From assembly GCA_020639075.1 (NCBI GenBank), contig JACKHI010000001.1:2232001-2296000 (forward strand): DNA of 64,000 bases, given 5' to 3'. Position 1 is the stretch's first letter; every line of letters starts with the position of its first letter. The DNA comes from Phycisphaerales bacterium. Lineage in GTDB: Bacteria > Planctomycetota > Phycisphaerae > UBA1845 > UTPLA1. Positions 1 to 9,001 of the stretch are shown one piece after another. The notes below the pieces were generated by a model. The model was not told where the DNA came from and searched no databases. It was given only the letters and a program-made list of their open reading frames with translations. The position numbers and the translations under genes were made by a program.

Positions 1-736
1 GGCTCGCAACGCCCCAGACAATACCGCCGATGATTCCGATGGGGCCGAACACAATTGCCACTTGCGTACGCACGGGCGCGATGTTGGACCACTGCGAGAA
101 TTTCGGTCGGCGCGGCGGCGGCCCCGGATCGGTTCCCAGCGTCTTCGACTCGGTCAGCGCCGACTCGCGTGCTTTGCCTTCCTTCTGATTCTTGACAAGC
201 GTGCGCAGTCGTTTCTTCGCAGCGGCGTCGAGATGTCTCGATGCGAGTTCCGGCGGTTTGATCGAATTCAAATCGTCGACAAACAGCCGCGGCGTTTCCT
301 GGATGGCATAGAATCGGCGTTTGAGCTGTGGGCCGTATTCCTGTTCGAGAATCTTCCAGTCGGCCGTTGATAGCGGCAGAAACGTGAGGTTGTCGACGTC
401 GTCCGAATCGATGCAGAGTCGGATTTCGTAATCCGGCGCGAGGATCTTGTTGAGCGTACGAATCGTGATATGTCGATCGATGGGCGCGTCCATATGCGGG
501 CAGCGCACAACTTTGTCGCCGTAGCGAATGTGGGTGCCGCCAGGCGCGTCGCCGTCCCCGTCGGCCCAATAGGCGGAGAGTCGCCCCGTTTTCAGCCGGG
601 CCTCACAGGACAGAACAATGTCCTCGTCGTAGTCGTCTTGATCGACGCTGAAGAAAACGCTGTCGTCCGCCAGGATATCGAGAGCGTCGCGTAGAGTCGT
701 CGCCGACATCAGCGAGTGAATGACTTCCTTGTTCAT
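1..736 (-). CDS. Hypothetical protein, C-terminus cut by the window edge
   Basis: The reading frame is open from an ATG at 736 to the left edge (about 245 codons), so the C-terminus is missing. I do not recognise the family. The N-terminal half is acidic and soluble-looking, with a CPHMDAP segment near residue 75. A Pro/Arg-rich linker then leads to a hydrophobic stretch (QVAIVFGPIGIIGGIVWG) close to the edge, which suggests a C-terminal membrane anchor. No clear Shine-Dalgarno sequence precedes the ATG. The start overlaps, as ATGA, the stop of a short upstream ORF (733-900 or longer), which could mean translational coupling, but that ORF is doubtful. Coding is supported by the long open frame and ordinary amino acid composition; function is unknown. 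Confidence 0.7.
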   Translation of the reverse strand, partial: MNKEVIHSLMSATTLRDALDILADDSVFFSVDQDDYDEDIVLSCEARLKTGRLSAYWADGDGDAPGGTHIRYGDKVVRCPHMDAPIDRHITIRTLNKILAPDYEIRLCIDSDDVDNLTFLPLSTADWKILEQEYGPQLKRRFYAIQETPRLFVDDLNSIKPPELASRHLDAAAKKRLRTLVKNQKEGKARESALTESKTLGTDPGPPPRRPKFSQWSNIAPVRTQVAIVFGPIGIIGGIVWGVAS

Positions 737-1369
737 GACCGAAATTGTACCGAGTTGAATTGAGTCGTGGGAAGGTTGGCTGCGCGTGCCATCCAGTCGT
801 CACGGATCTCTCGATCGCCAGGACGTGGACGTGCGATGTGACCGACAAACAGGGAATGAGCGTCAGGACAAATGGGGCAACGAGACACCACATTTCTCAT
901 GGCATCTTGGCGCCAGGGGCAGAACGCGCGAGGCAAACTGAGCCCCCCTTTCCGCAGTCGGCGTGGCCGATGGACCGGACAATTCACGAGCCGCATTCCC
1001 AAGCTGCCAGAGAATTTCCGGATTCAACTCGAAAAGTGCCATCATTAGGGGAACAATACCTCGCCGGCCGACTCTCGTTCCTGGATGACAATTTCCGTCC
1101 GATCGCCCAATGGGTTCCGCCGTTCGGCGAGCCCGCAATGCCGCGACCGGTCGGCGTCAGGAGGCCTGCCTGGCTCGTTATCGCCCCACATCCCCCTCCT
1201 GTGACTTGATTGAATCGTTGCAGCGGCTTTTTTGAGCAAGTAAAATGATTTACTAAGCCGGCTCGGCTAGATACCGGTGCCGGGGGACACGCCAACGCGG
1301 CCCCGGTGTATGCTTCCCGCAAACTGCAGACAACAGGCACTCGACTCCGAACATGGATAGATCACGCTC
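737..1369. other. 633-bp stretch without a convincing gene
   Basis: No ORF here has a good start, a Shine-Dalgarno sequence and convincing composition together. Two short minus-strand frames deserve mention. One, 863-1045, would give a 60-residue peptide starting MMALFELNPEILWQLG. The other ends at 733 and overlaps the downstream ATG by four bases. They overlap each other in different frames, so they may be remnants of one decayed gene or chance. The stretch must also contain the promoter of the GH31 gene starting at 1370; no consensus boxes were convincing. Confidence 0.4.
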
Positions 1370-3874
1370 ATGACGACATACGCGAATGGATTCACATCAC
1401 AGAAGCTCACACCGGCCGAGGCGCGTGGCTGGCAATCCCTCGGCCGAGTCACGGGCGTCAAGCACGATGACCATGCCCTTGTCGTCGAGTGCGGCCCGGC
1501 GAAGCTGCGGATCAGCGCGGAGGTCGACGACGTCATACGCGTACGGCTGGCGCCGAACGGCGTGTTCGGCAGGGATCACTCCTGGGCGGTCGTGTCCAAG
1601 GCGCAGCGCGGTTCATCCTGGCGGCTGCGTGAGGACGAAGACAACCTCTACCTGATTACGCCGCGTCTCCGCGTTCACATTCGCCGGAATCCGTGTCGCG
1701 TGTCGTTTCACACGCCGGACGGCGAGTTGATCTCCGCGGACGATACGGCAAAGGGCATTTCGTGGGCGGGTTCGGAGGTACGCTGCTGGAAGCAGATGAA
1801 TGCAGCCGACCGGTTCTTCGGATTCGGCGAGCGTGGCTGCCCGATGAACAAGCGCGGCCAGACGGTCGTCAACTGGAACACGGACGCGGCGGAGCACGAT
1901 CCATGGACAGATCCGCTTTACCAGTCGCATCCGTTCTTCTTCGTTCTGAACGACGGGAGTGCGCACGGCATTTTCTTCGACAACACATGGCGCGCATCGT
2001 TCGACATGGGGAAAGCGTCGCACGAGTCCTATTCATTCGGGGCGGACGGCGGCGAGATGAACTACTACTTCATTCCGGGGCCGGCGCCACGGGATGTACT
2101 GCGCCGATACAACCAGCTTGTCGGGACGAGTCCCCTGCCGCCCATGTGGGCGCTCGGCTATCAGCAATGCCGCTGGAGCTACGAGTCGGCGAAGCGCGTA
2201 CGCGGCATTGCGAAGCGATTGCGCGATCGGAAGATCCCGTGCGACACAATCTACATTGACATCGACTACATGGACGGTTTTCGCTGTTTCACGTGGGACG
2301 GCAAGCGATTCGCCAAGCCCGAACGTCTCATGAAGGAACTTCGCAAGATGGGCTATCGCGTCGTTGTGATTCTCGACCCGGGGATCAAGCGAGATCCGGG
2401 CTATTTCGTCTATGACGACGGCGTGGCCGGAAATCACTTCTGCTACGACGAAAAAGGCGATCATTACGTCGGCAAAGTCTGGCCGGGTGAAACGGTGTTT
2501 CCCGACTTCACGCGGCCCGAGACGCGTGAATGGTGGGGAACGCTTTACAAGGGACTTCTGGAGGACGGTGTGACCGGCTTCTGGAACGATATGAACGAGC
2601 CTGCGGACTTCACGAACGAAACACAGTCCGTCCCGCTGACGATCCGGCACGACAATGACGGAGAGCCGTCGGACCATCGCGCCGTCCACAATGTGTACGG
2701 CATGCAAATGGCACGAGGCACGTTCGAAGGTGTCGGCAAGCTCAGGAAGAACGAGCGGCCGTTCGTGTTGACGCGTGCGGGCTACAGCGGCGTGCAGCGA
2801 TACTCGGCCGTCTGGACAGGCGACAACCTGTCGAGCTGGGAACACCTTCGTATGAGCATCCCGATGTTGCTGAACATGAGCGTCAGCGGAATCAGCTTCA
2901 TCGGCGCAGACATCGGCGGTTTCCGCGGCGATCCGACGCCGGAGCTGTTCACGCGCTGGTTGCAGGCGGGCATTTTCTATCCGCTTTGCCGTACGCATAC
3001 CTGCGGCGGCATGGGCAAGGACGGCGCCGAACAGGATCCGACGGTCTACGGCAAGAAACATGAGAAGCTCAATCGAAGAGCGATCGAGTTGCGGTACGAA
3101 CTGCTGCCGTACATTTACACGCAGCTTCGCGAGACGGAACGCACGGGTGATCCGCTGCTGCGGCCGTTGTGGTATGACGAACCGACAATGGAAAAAGTGC
3201 ATCGCCGGGACTACGAGTTCTTCTTCGGAAGATCGCTGTTCGTCGCGCCCGTGATACACGAGGGGGTAAAAAAGCGGGAGTTCATGCTGCCGCCGGGCGA
3301 CTGGTACGACTTCTTCACCGGCAAGCGTCACACAGGCGGCGAGGAGACGAGCGTACCGGTCGATCTGAAGTCGATTCCGATGTTCGCGCGCGCCGGTGCG
3401 ATCGTACCGACGCGGGAGGCCGTTCAATTCACGGACGCATCGCCGCTGGGCGAATTGACGCTGAACGTCTTCAACGGAAACGGCGTTGGGACCTTCTACA
3501 ACGACGACGGACTGTCATACGACTATCGCGGTAACGCAAACGTGGAAGAGTGCTATCGCGTGTCGAAGAACGGCAAGCAGCTGTCGCTCGAGTTTGTCAG
3601 CCGCGAAGGGGATGAGAACTTCGCACCCAACTCATATGCAATTCGATTCGCAGGCCTTGACGGGGCTCCGAGCGACGTCGGCATCGGGGACAGGAAGTTG
3701 CCGGAGAAGAAGTCGGCGGCGGAATTCGCCAAGGCCAAGTCATGCTGGCGCTACGACAAAGCGACTCGATCGATTCATGTGCGGACGGCGGACTTCGGCC
3801 CCGGCGTACAGATCGATGTCTCGTTTGAATCGAATAAGAAGGTCCGCCGCAGCAAACCGACGGTTGCAGAATAG
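1370..3874 (+). CDS. Glycoside hydrolase family 31 alpha-glucosidase
   Basis: An 834-residue GH31 enzyme, expected to release glucose (or xylose) from the non-reducing ends of alpha-glucans or alpha-glucosides with retention of configuration. The N-terminal beta-sandwich spans roughly residues 20-240 and the catalytic TIM barrel about 255-600, followed by C-terminal beta domains. The family signature WNDMNEP contains the nucleophile, Asp407 by my count. Asp485 in WTGDNLSSWEHL fits the acid/base. FIGADIGGF and the RWLQAGIFYPLCRTH region are also typical. No signal peptide is visible, so it is probably cytoplasmic. No Shine-Dalgarno sequence lies before the ATG. It stands alone, with a small membrane protein gene 195 bp downstream. 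The exact substrate cannot be told from sequence. Confidence 0.95.
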   Translation: MTTYANGFTSQKLTPAEARGWQSLGRVTGVKHDDHALVVECGPAKLRISAEVDDVIRVRLAPNGVFGRDHSWAVVSKAQRGSSWRLREDEDNLYLITPRLRVHIRRNPCRVSFHTPDGELISADDTAKGISWAGSEVRCWKQMNAADRFFGFGERGCPMNKRGQTVVNWNTDAAEHDPWTDPLYQSHPFFFVLNDGSAHGIFFDNTWRASFDMGKASHESYSFGADGGEMNYYFIPGPAPRDVLRRYNQLVGTSPLPPMWALGYQQCRWSYESAKRVRGIAKRLRDRKIPCDTIYIDIDYMDGFRCFTWDGKRFAKPERLMKELRKMGYRVVVILDPGIKRDPGYFVYDDGVAGNHFCYDEKGDHYVGKVWPGETVFPDFTRPETREWWGTLYKGLLEDGVTGFWNDMNEPADFTNETQSVPLTIRHDNDGEPSDHRAVHNVYGMQMARGTFEGVGKLRKNERPFVLTRAGYSGVQRYSAVWTGDNLSSWEHLRMSIPMLLNMSVSGISFIGADIGGFRGDPTPELFTRWLQAGIFYPLCRTHTCGGMGKDGAEQDPTVYGKKHEKLNRRAIELRYELLPYIYTQLRETERTGDPLLRPLWYDEPTMEKVHRRDYEFFFGRSLFVAPVIHEGVKKREFMLPPGDWYDFFTGKRHTGGEETSVPVDLKSIPMFARAGAIVPTREAVQFTDASPLGELTLNVFNGNGVGTFYNDDGLSYDYRGNANVEECYRVSKNGKQLSLEFVSREGDENFAPNSYAIRFAGLDGAPSDVGIGDRKLPEKKSAAEFAKAKSCWRYDKATRSIHVRTADFGPGVQIDVSFESNKKVRRSKPTVAE

Positions 3875-4069
3875 GCAGCCGCAGTCGAGGGCGTCGATCG
3901 GACGAAATCGGTCCGAATTCAGCCGGGTCGCCGGCGTGTCGTAACCCGGTCGGCGCGATACACTATGGTACGTCTCGATTGGACACGGCGCAGAGATTCC
4001 GGAGACAGTTCGGAAGGACATCGCGCCGAGTGACTTGGGCATTCGCTCGCCGAAACAAGGAGGCACATC

Positions 4070-4588
4070 ATGCCGCAAGATGAATTCATGAAACAGCAGT
4101 ACCTGACGTTGCGCGACGAAATCCGCGGCAGCAAGGCCCGCGTGTTCTTCATTCTGGTGATTGGTACGCTGTTCATCCCGATCGCCGCATTCGCGGTCAA
4201 GGCTTACGGCATGGCGTTCGCCAGTGCATCGATTCCGTTCATTCTGCTCGTGTTGATGCTGGCATTCATCATGGAGCAGAACAGCATCGTCCGCGCCGGC
4301 CGTTATCTGAAGGAGCATGTCGAGCCGCACATCCCGGGCGTCGTCACGTGGGAAAACTGGCTTGAAAGCAACCACAAATTCCGCGACGCGGATCGGTACT
4401 TCTTCGGCAGCTTCCTGCTCGTGTTGCTGCTGTTCTACGCGATTGGTGCGGGGCTCGCCGTTGAGAGCATTGCCGAGCTGTATCCGGAGCATTACTGGTA
4501 CAGCACGACGAGCTACGCCGTCGGCGGGCTCTGGTTCCTCGTCGTGTGGATGAGCCATTGGAAAATGTGCACTCGCACGACGGCCTGA
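4070..4588 (+). CDS. Small four-helix membrane protein, function unknown
   Basis: A 172-residue protein with four likely transmembrane segments (about 25-43, 52-68, 111-131 and 148-161) and a short cytoplasmic-looking N-terminus. A strong AAGGAGG sequence sits seven bases before the ATG, which fixes the start and argues against the long antisense frame on the other strand. I do not recognise a family. The MFS transporter gene starts 26 bp downstream on the same strand, so the two are probably co-transcribed; whether they work together is not known. Confidence 0.85.
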   Translation: MPQDEFMKQQYLTLRDEIRGSKARVFFILVIGTLFIPIAAFAVKAYGMAFASASIPFILLVLMLAFIMEQNSIVRAGRYLKEHVEPHIPGVVTWENWLESNHKFRDADRYFFGSFLLVLLLFYAIGAGLAVESIAELYPEHYWYSTTSYAVGGLWFLVVWMSHWKMCTRTTA

Positions 4589-4614
4589 TGGTCGAATAAC
4601 GCGGTCGCCGCGGC

Positions 4615-5907
4615 ATGCTGAAACCCTATCTTCAACTTCCGCGGCCCGTGCACATACTCTGTGCCGGCACACTGGTGAATCGCGCCGGCTCGTTCGTGCT
4701 GGTCTATCTGACGCTCTACATCAGTGAGGACCTGAAGCTCGGCGTTCCGTTCGCCACGCTGTGCATCGGCATTCTCGGATTCGGATCCCTCGTGGCGTCG
4801 CTGGTCGGTGGTCAGCTCGCCGACCAGATCGGCCGTCGATTCGTGATGCTCCTGTCGCTTTTCGGCGGCGCGTCGATGCTCATCGTCCTGAGCTTTCTGC
4901 GAAACAAGTACTCCCTCGCATCCGCGATTTTCGTCTTCGCGCTCCTGAACGAAATGTACCGGCCGGCGGCGTCGGCGATGATCGGCGATCTCGTGACGCC
5001 GGCGGAGCGACCGATCGCGTTTGGATTGATGTACATCGCAATCAACCTGGGGTTCGCGATCGCACCGCCGATTGGCGGCATCCTGGCAACGTACTCATTC
5101 AGCTGGCTTTTCTGGGGCGACGGCGCGACGACGGCGCTCTACGGGTTGATCATCCTGACGCTGATACAGGAGTCGCGTCCTCGAACGGCTGGGCGCGGAT
5201 TCCCCGTACAAATCGACGGGGAGACGGCGGACGATACGAAAGAGACGTCGCCGATCCGCGAAATCCCGTCGTATGAGAGCGTCTCGATTGCGGAAGCGGC
5301 GCGGCGAATCCTGTCGGATTCGACGTTTTTGTTTTTCTGTCTGGGGACGCTCTGCATCACGCTGGTCTTCATGCAATCGCTCTCAACGCTCCAGCTATAC
5401 ATGACGACGTGCGGGTTGACCAAGGCTCAGATTGGATGGTTGCTTGCTATCAACGGCGCGATGATCTTCATCCTTCAGTTGCCGCTTACGCACGCACTCA
5501 GTCGTTTCAACCGGATGACGATGATCGCCGTCGGCTGGTTGATCATCGGAATCGGCACGGGCTTGACGGCGTTCGCTCACGTCGCGTGGTCGTTCGCCGC
5601 CTGTATCGCCATCTGGACGCTCGGAGAAATCATGCAGGCGCCTCTGACGCATTCGATCGTCAGCGACTTGGCGCCGCCGGAATTGCGAGGCCGCTACATG
5701 GGGCTGTTCAACATGAGCTTTTCGATGGCGATGATGATCGGCTCGCCGCTTGGCGGGATTGTGCTCAGCCGATACGGCGGCGAGGCGCTTTGGGTGTGCT
5801 GTTTCGGCTTCGGGCTCGTTTCCACGGGCGTCATCCTCCTGCTTCATCGCCGAGTGATGGAGCGAACATTCGCGGCGTCGATCCCGGCCGATTCGGCTGA
5901 GCACTGA
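4615..5907 (+). CDS. MFS transporter
   Basis: A 430-residue major facilitator superfamily permease with about 12 hydrophobic segments and a longer hydrophilic central loop (residues about 188-235). Family motif A between helices 2 and 3 is seen as GGQLADQIGRR at residues 65-75. MFS proteins of this kind are inner-membrane secondary transporters, often drug or small-solute exporters; the substrate cannot be inferred. It lies 26 bp after a small membrane protein gene, probably in one transcript. Its last 77 bp overlap, on the opposite strand, the end of the PAP2-family gene, and no terminator separates them. Confidence 0.92.
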   Translation: MLKPYLQLPRPVHILCAGTLVNRAGSFVLVYLTLYISEDLKLGVPFATLCIGILGFGSLVASLVGGQLADQIGRRFVMLLSLFGGASMLIVLSFLRNKYSLASAIFVFALLNEMYRPAASAMIGDLVTPAERPIAFGLMYIAINLGFAIAPPIGGILATYSFSWLFWGDGATTALYGLIILTLIQESRPRTAGRGFPVQIDGETADDTKETSPIREIPSYESVSIAEAARRILSDSTFLFFCLGTLCITLVFMQSLSTLQLYMTTCGLTKAQIGWLLAINGAMIFILQLPLTHALSRFNRMTMIAVGWLIIGIGTGLTAFAHVAWSFAACIAIWTLGEIMQAPLTHSIVSDLAPPELRGRYMGLFNMSFSMAMMIGSPLGGIVLSRYGGEALWVCCFGFGLVSTGVILLLHRRVMERTFAASIPADSAEH

Positions 5908-7033
5908 TCTCGGATCGGCCGACATCCCGCATAGCGATTCGATAGGACAACCAGCCGAGCAAGGCCCCCGCATATCCGTCGATCGCGTAGTGCCATCCCG
6001 TGATCAGTGAACCGACGAACATCAGAGTCGTCAGCGTCAGCATGATGACGAAAACGACTCGGCCGAACCGTCGCGCGAAGCACGTGAACATCGCGCAGGC
6101 GCCGACATGCAGGCTCGGCATGGCGGCGATGCCATAGTAGAGCATGGGTTCATGTTCCCAAGGCGCGGCGACGAAAGCGCGATAGTCGACGAGCAACTCG
6201 TGATTGAGCTGCGACGCCAACGGCATGTGCGGCATGATCGACTCGAACAACGCCGGCTGATGATAGATCGGTCCCATGCTCGGCAAGAGAAAATAGGAAA
6301 GGCCGCCGAGAAGCCAGAAGAGGCAATACCCGAACACGAACGGATCGCGCAAGTGCGGCCGTTTCTCCTGGATCATGACGTATGCAAAAAACAGCAAGAG
6401 GATGGGAAAGTAGCCCACGTAAAAGGCGTCGGTCCAATGCAGGAGCGTTGGAAACGACTGAGACAGCGAAACGGCAAGCGCGCTCGGATTGACGCCCATG
6501 TGAATCGCTGTATCGATCGAGGACAATAGGTCATCAAACAGGGTCGGTCGGAGCCACGGGATAACGTACTTGAGGCAGCAGAACCAGAGTAACGTGAGCT
6601 GTACGGCAAGTGCGGCGCGAACGACGTACGCGACGTATCGCAGCGGAAAGGCCGATTTCAATTCGTCGAGCAGCCGAGTCTCACCCTTGGTTCTGTTACG
6701 CCACCAGTGAGTCGCGGGAATGACCGCGCGAAGTGCGAGAACATTGAGGAATGCAATTGAAAGGGCCTGGCAGATTCTATCGACGGCGAGTTTCGACGGA
6801 TTGACGGGCACCCAGGGGGCGACGCAGATTCCAGCAACGGTCACGGCGAAAGCAAGGCGCTCAAAAGAGTGAACGCCGGCGATCCTTGGGTGAGCAACGT
6901 TTGCAGAAACTGCGGGCGAGCCGCCGGCAGACGCGACGCGAGCCTCCTTGCCGCGATCCGAATCCGCGAAGGCGATACTTCTCTTCGCTCGAGAAACGGA
7001 TGGCTGGACCTTCGGCCTGCTCGAAGTTTGCAT
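5831..7033 (-). CDS. PAP2-superfamily membrane protein (inositolphosphorylceramide synthase-like)
   Basis: About 400 residues from the ATG at 7033. Frames extending upstream to 7405 add composition unlike a protein, so I reject the longer start. After a polar N-terminus there are about six to seven hydrophobic helices. Two PAP2 signatures are seen in the C-terminal third: PSLHVG, with the catalytic His, and GWHYAIDGYAG, with His and Asp. The N-terminal KxxxxxxRP motif of classical PAP2 phosphatases is not obvious, which fits the PAP2_3 group of lipid phosphatases or phospholipid head-group transferases. It probably acts on a lipid phosphate at the outer face of the inner membrane. Two tandem palindromes lie 50-80 bp upstream. 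The 3' end overlaps the convergent MFS gene. Confidence 0.85.
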   Translation of the reverse strand: MQTSSRPKVQPSVSRAKRSIAFADSDRGKEARVASAGGSPAVSANVAHPRIAGVHSFERLAFAVTVAGICVAPWVPVNPSKLAVDRICQALSIAFLNVLALRAVIPATHWWRNRTKGETRLLDELKSAFPLRYVAYVVRAALAVQLTLLWFCCLKYVIPWLRPTLFDDLLSSIDTAIHMGVNPSALAVSLSQSFPTLLHWTDAFYVGYFPILLLFFAYVMIQEKRPHLRDPFVFGYCLFWLLGGLSYFLLPSMGPIYHQPALFESIMPHMPLASQLNHELLVDYRAFVAAPWEHEPMLYYGIAAMPSLHVGACAMFTCFARRFGRVVFVIMLTLTTLMFVGSLITGWHYAIDGYAGALLGWLSYRIAMRDVGRSEISAQPNRPGSTPRMFAPSLGDEAGG

Positions 7034-7085
7034 GCTCACTGCCAATTTTCGCTCCGCTGCGTACAGGACTTGGCACCATCGGTTA

Positions 7086-7112
7086 TCGTCATGACAGCGA
7101 ATCGTCATGACG
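7086..7112 (-). promoter_or_regulatory. Two tandem palindromes, possible operator
   Basis: The self-complementary octamer GTCATGAC occurs twice, at 7088-7095 and 7104-7111, the second extended to the 10-bp palindrome CGTCATGACG. The centres are 16 bp apart, close to one and a half helical turns. The site is about 55 bp upstream of the PAP2-family start, where a dimeric repressor or activator could bind. The palindromes are directly seen; the regulatory role is inferred. Confidence 0.4.
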
Positions 7113-7221
7113 ACGCATCGGAAACGTCCGAAAGACAATGGGCTGAGCGGACAGGCCCGATTGAACGGCCCAGTCGTTCCTGCGAATTGACGCGATGTAA
7201 TGAGCTGAAGCGCAGGCAATG

Positions 7222-7279
7222 AAAACGCCGCCCGAATCATCTCGTTCACGAACGGAACGTGCGATTCGAGCGGCGTTTT
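7222..7279 (-). terminator. Rho-independent terminator, possibly bidirectional
   Basis: The arms AAAACGCCGC (7222-7231) and GCGGCGTTTT (7270-7279) pair perfectly, and the flanking inner bases CGAATC/GATTCG extend the stem. Reading the minus strand, the stem ends in a run of T, as expected at the end of the ECF sigma / anti-sigma / PDZ operon whose last stop is at 7359. It also has T residues on the plus strand. The apical loop is large (about 24 bases). Confidence 0.75.
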
Positions 7280-7358
7280 GTCGTGTGAGGCTGTTCGGGC
7301 AAGTGTGAGCGCCGAATCGCCCCGCCACTTTGGGGTGGAGTGGGGTACTGTCTGCGGC

Positions 7359-8879
7359 TTACTTATCCTGCGTCTTCGGCGCCAGGTTTCGAAGCAAACC
7401 GTCAAATCTCGTCGCGAGTTCGGGGCGTGCCGTCTTCAGCTGTTCGATGTTGTCATAGGCTTCAACGGTCTCATCATCGCCCTCGCGAATCGTCAGGCTG
7501 ATCTTTCCGTCATCGCCGACTTTGAGAATCGTCTGCTTGCCATTCTCGATGACGATCGCCTGCATCTGCGATTTGGCATCATCGCTTGTGACGATCCTCG
7601 TCGAAAAGACGCCCATGCGCTTGCCGAGGTCATCCGCTCGCTGCATCGCATCATCGATCCGATCCTTGATTCGGATGTTGAACTCGCCGGAGGTACCGAG
7701 CTTGTCGAGCATGACTTCGACCTGCTGGTCGAGACCATCGAGCTCGTCCAGGTTGAACATGGCCCCGCCCATGCCCATTCCCGCAACGTCCTTGTCCAGG
7801 AAGAACATGTGGGGACCACCTGGCATGGCGGAAACACCCGCCGGCGACAACCTGAGACTCTGAATGCCGGCGGCGCGGTCATGATACTTCGCGAACGTGT
7901 CGGGATCTGCCTTCTCAAATTCCGCTTCGTTTGCATAGGTCGCGGTCGACTCCGTCGTGTTGTCGCCGTCCTTCGTTTCCTTCGTCACTGTGATGCTGCC
8001 GTCATCGTCAGTCTCGATACGAACGCTCTCGCCATTGATCGACTGGACAGTCACATCCCGCTGGAGTCCGAACGGAACATCCTTGAGGATCGCATTGAAA
8101 TGGGCGTCGTCCAGATCATCGATGTCCAGCGATCCGGACCAGTTGAAACCTGTTGCACCGTCGCCGAGTTTGTCGAAGACCCAATTGCCCTGGCCATCCT
8201 TGCGCATGATTCCGCCGCGTCGGAAAACATTGCCGTGGGCGACGTGCGCCGTGTCGTCTTCATACTTGTACTTGTTGGCGGACAAGTCATCCGGGCGCGT
8301 TCCGATCGTGACAGTCGTTATGGTTGCGGCGCCACCACGAATCAACGAGAAGGTCGTGATGTCGTTCGGTTCCAGCTGTCGAATCTGATCGAGGAAGTTG
8401 CCCATGTCGGCCGGCGATTCGACGCCGTCGATCGCCGTAATGACATCGTACTGTCGAAAACCGGCGAGATCAGCGGGCGATCCTTCCAGAACGTTCAGGA
8501 CCATCTGTCCTTTGCCTTCGTCAAGCCGCAGGTGTGACGCGAGCGGCTTGGGAACCGGGCCGAATTGTACGCCGAGCCACGGACCGCCGGATTCGATGTT
8601 CGATGCCGCGCCGTCGACGGTCTTCGCAACGACGACGATTTTCCGCTGACCATCGGGACCCTCATCGACGTCCATGCGCTCAATTCGAACATCGCCGTCT
8701 CCAGTCCATTCAACCGGAATTCCGTCCTCGGGGGAGTCGGCGTTGAGCTTGATAATGACACGTTGCTGCGCGGCGTCGTCAGCCGGCGGCGTGTCCGCCT
8801 GCCGGATCGCAGCGGATGCCGTCATCGGGATGGCGAAGAGGGCCGCGAGTAACAGCGGGATTTTCCTTCTGATGTTCAT
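7359..8879 (-). CDS. Secreted single-PDZ-domain protein with duplicated C-terminal module
   Basis: A 506-residue exported protein. The ATG at 8879 has GGAG eight bases upstream and is followed by a Sec-type signal peptide ending near TASA (residues 20-23), so I prefer it to the ATG 16 codons upstream. One PDZ domain covers about 100-193 (WLGVQFGPVP, LEGSPADLAGF, DVITAIDG). No serine protease domain is present, so it is not a DegP-type protease. Residues about 276-332 and 437-493 look like diverged copies of one another (DGSITVTKE/DGKISLTIR, then YANEAEFEKADP/YDNIEQLKTARP). It is the last gene of an operon with an ECF sigma factor and its putative anti-sigma factor, so it may be a sensor, an effector or a binding partner in that envelope circuit. 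Function is otherwise unknown. Confidence 0.85.
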   Translation of the reverse strand: MNIRRKIPLLLAALFAIPMTASAAIRQADTPPADDAAQQRVIIKLNADSPEDGIPVEWTGDGDVRIERMDVDEGPDGQRKIVVVAKTVDGAASNIESGGPWLGVQFGPVPKPLASHLRLDEGKGQMVLNVLEGSPADLAGFRQYDVITAIDGVESPADMGNFLDQIRQLEPNDITTFSLIRGGAATITTVTIGTRPDDLSANKYKYEDDTAHVAHGNVFRRGGIMRKDGQGNWVFDKLGDGATGFNWSGSLDIDDLDDAHFNAILKDVPFGLQRDVTVQSINGESVRIETDDDGSITVTKETKDGDNTTESTATYANEAEFEKADPDTFAKYHDRAAGIQSLRLSPAGVSAMPGGPHMFFLDKDVAGMGMGGAMFNLDELDGLDQQVEVMLDKLGTSGEFNIRIKDRIDDAMQRADDLGKRMGVFSTRIVTSDDAKSQMQAIVIENGKQTILKVGDDGKISLTIREGDDETVEAYDNIEQLKTARPELATRFDGLLRNLAPKTQDK

Positions 8880-9001
8880 GGTCGTTTTCTCCAGTACGTA
8901 ATGTGACGATTTCATCTTGATCTGCATCGTTCAATTCTTCGCGTCCCCGCGACGTTTTCCGCCACGACACGCGTGTTGCAACCACTATTGAGCGTCACCG
9001 A

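Noticed and set aside
2033..3427. Long minus-strand frame opposite the GH31 gene
   Set aside because: It lies wholly antisense to a gene with full catalytic motifs and has repetitive Arg/His-rich composition typical of shadow frames in GC-rich DNA.
3740..4672. 310-codon minus-strand frame
   Set aside because: The opposite strand holds a membrane protein with a perfect Shine-Dalgarno sequence; this frame has no motif and unusual His/Glu/Arg bias.
7278..8537. 419-codon plus-strand frame
   Set aside because: Antisense to the PDZ protein, which has signal peptide, domain motifs and Shine-Dalgarno support.
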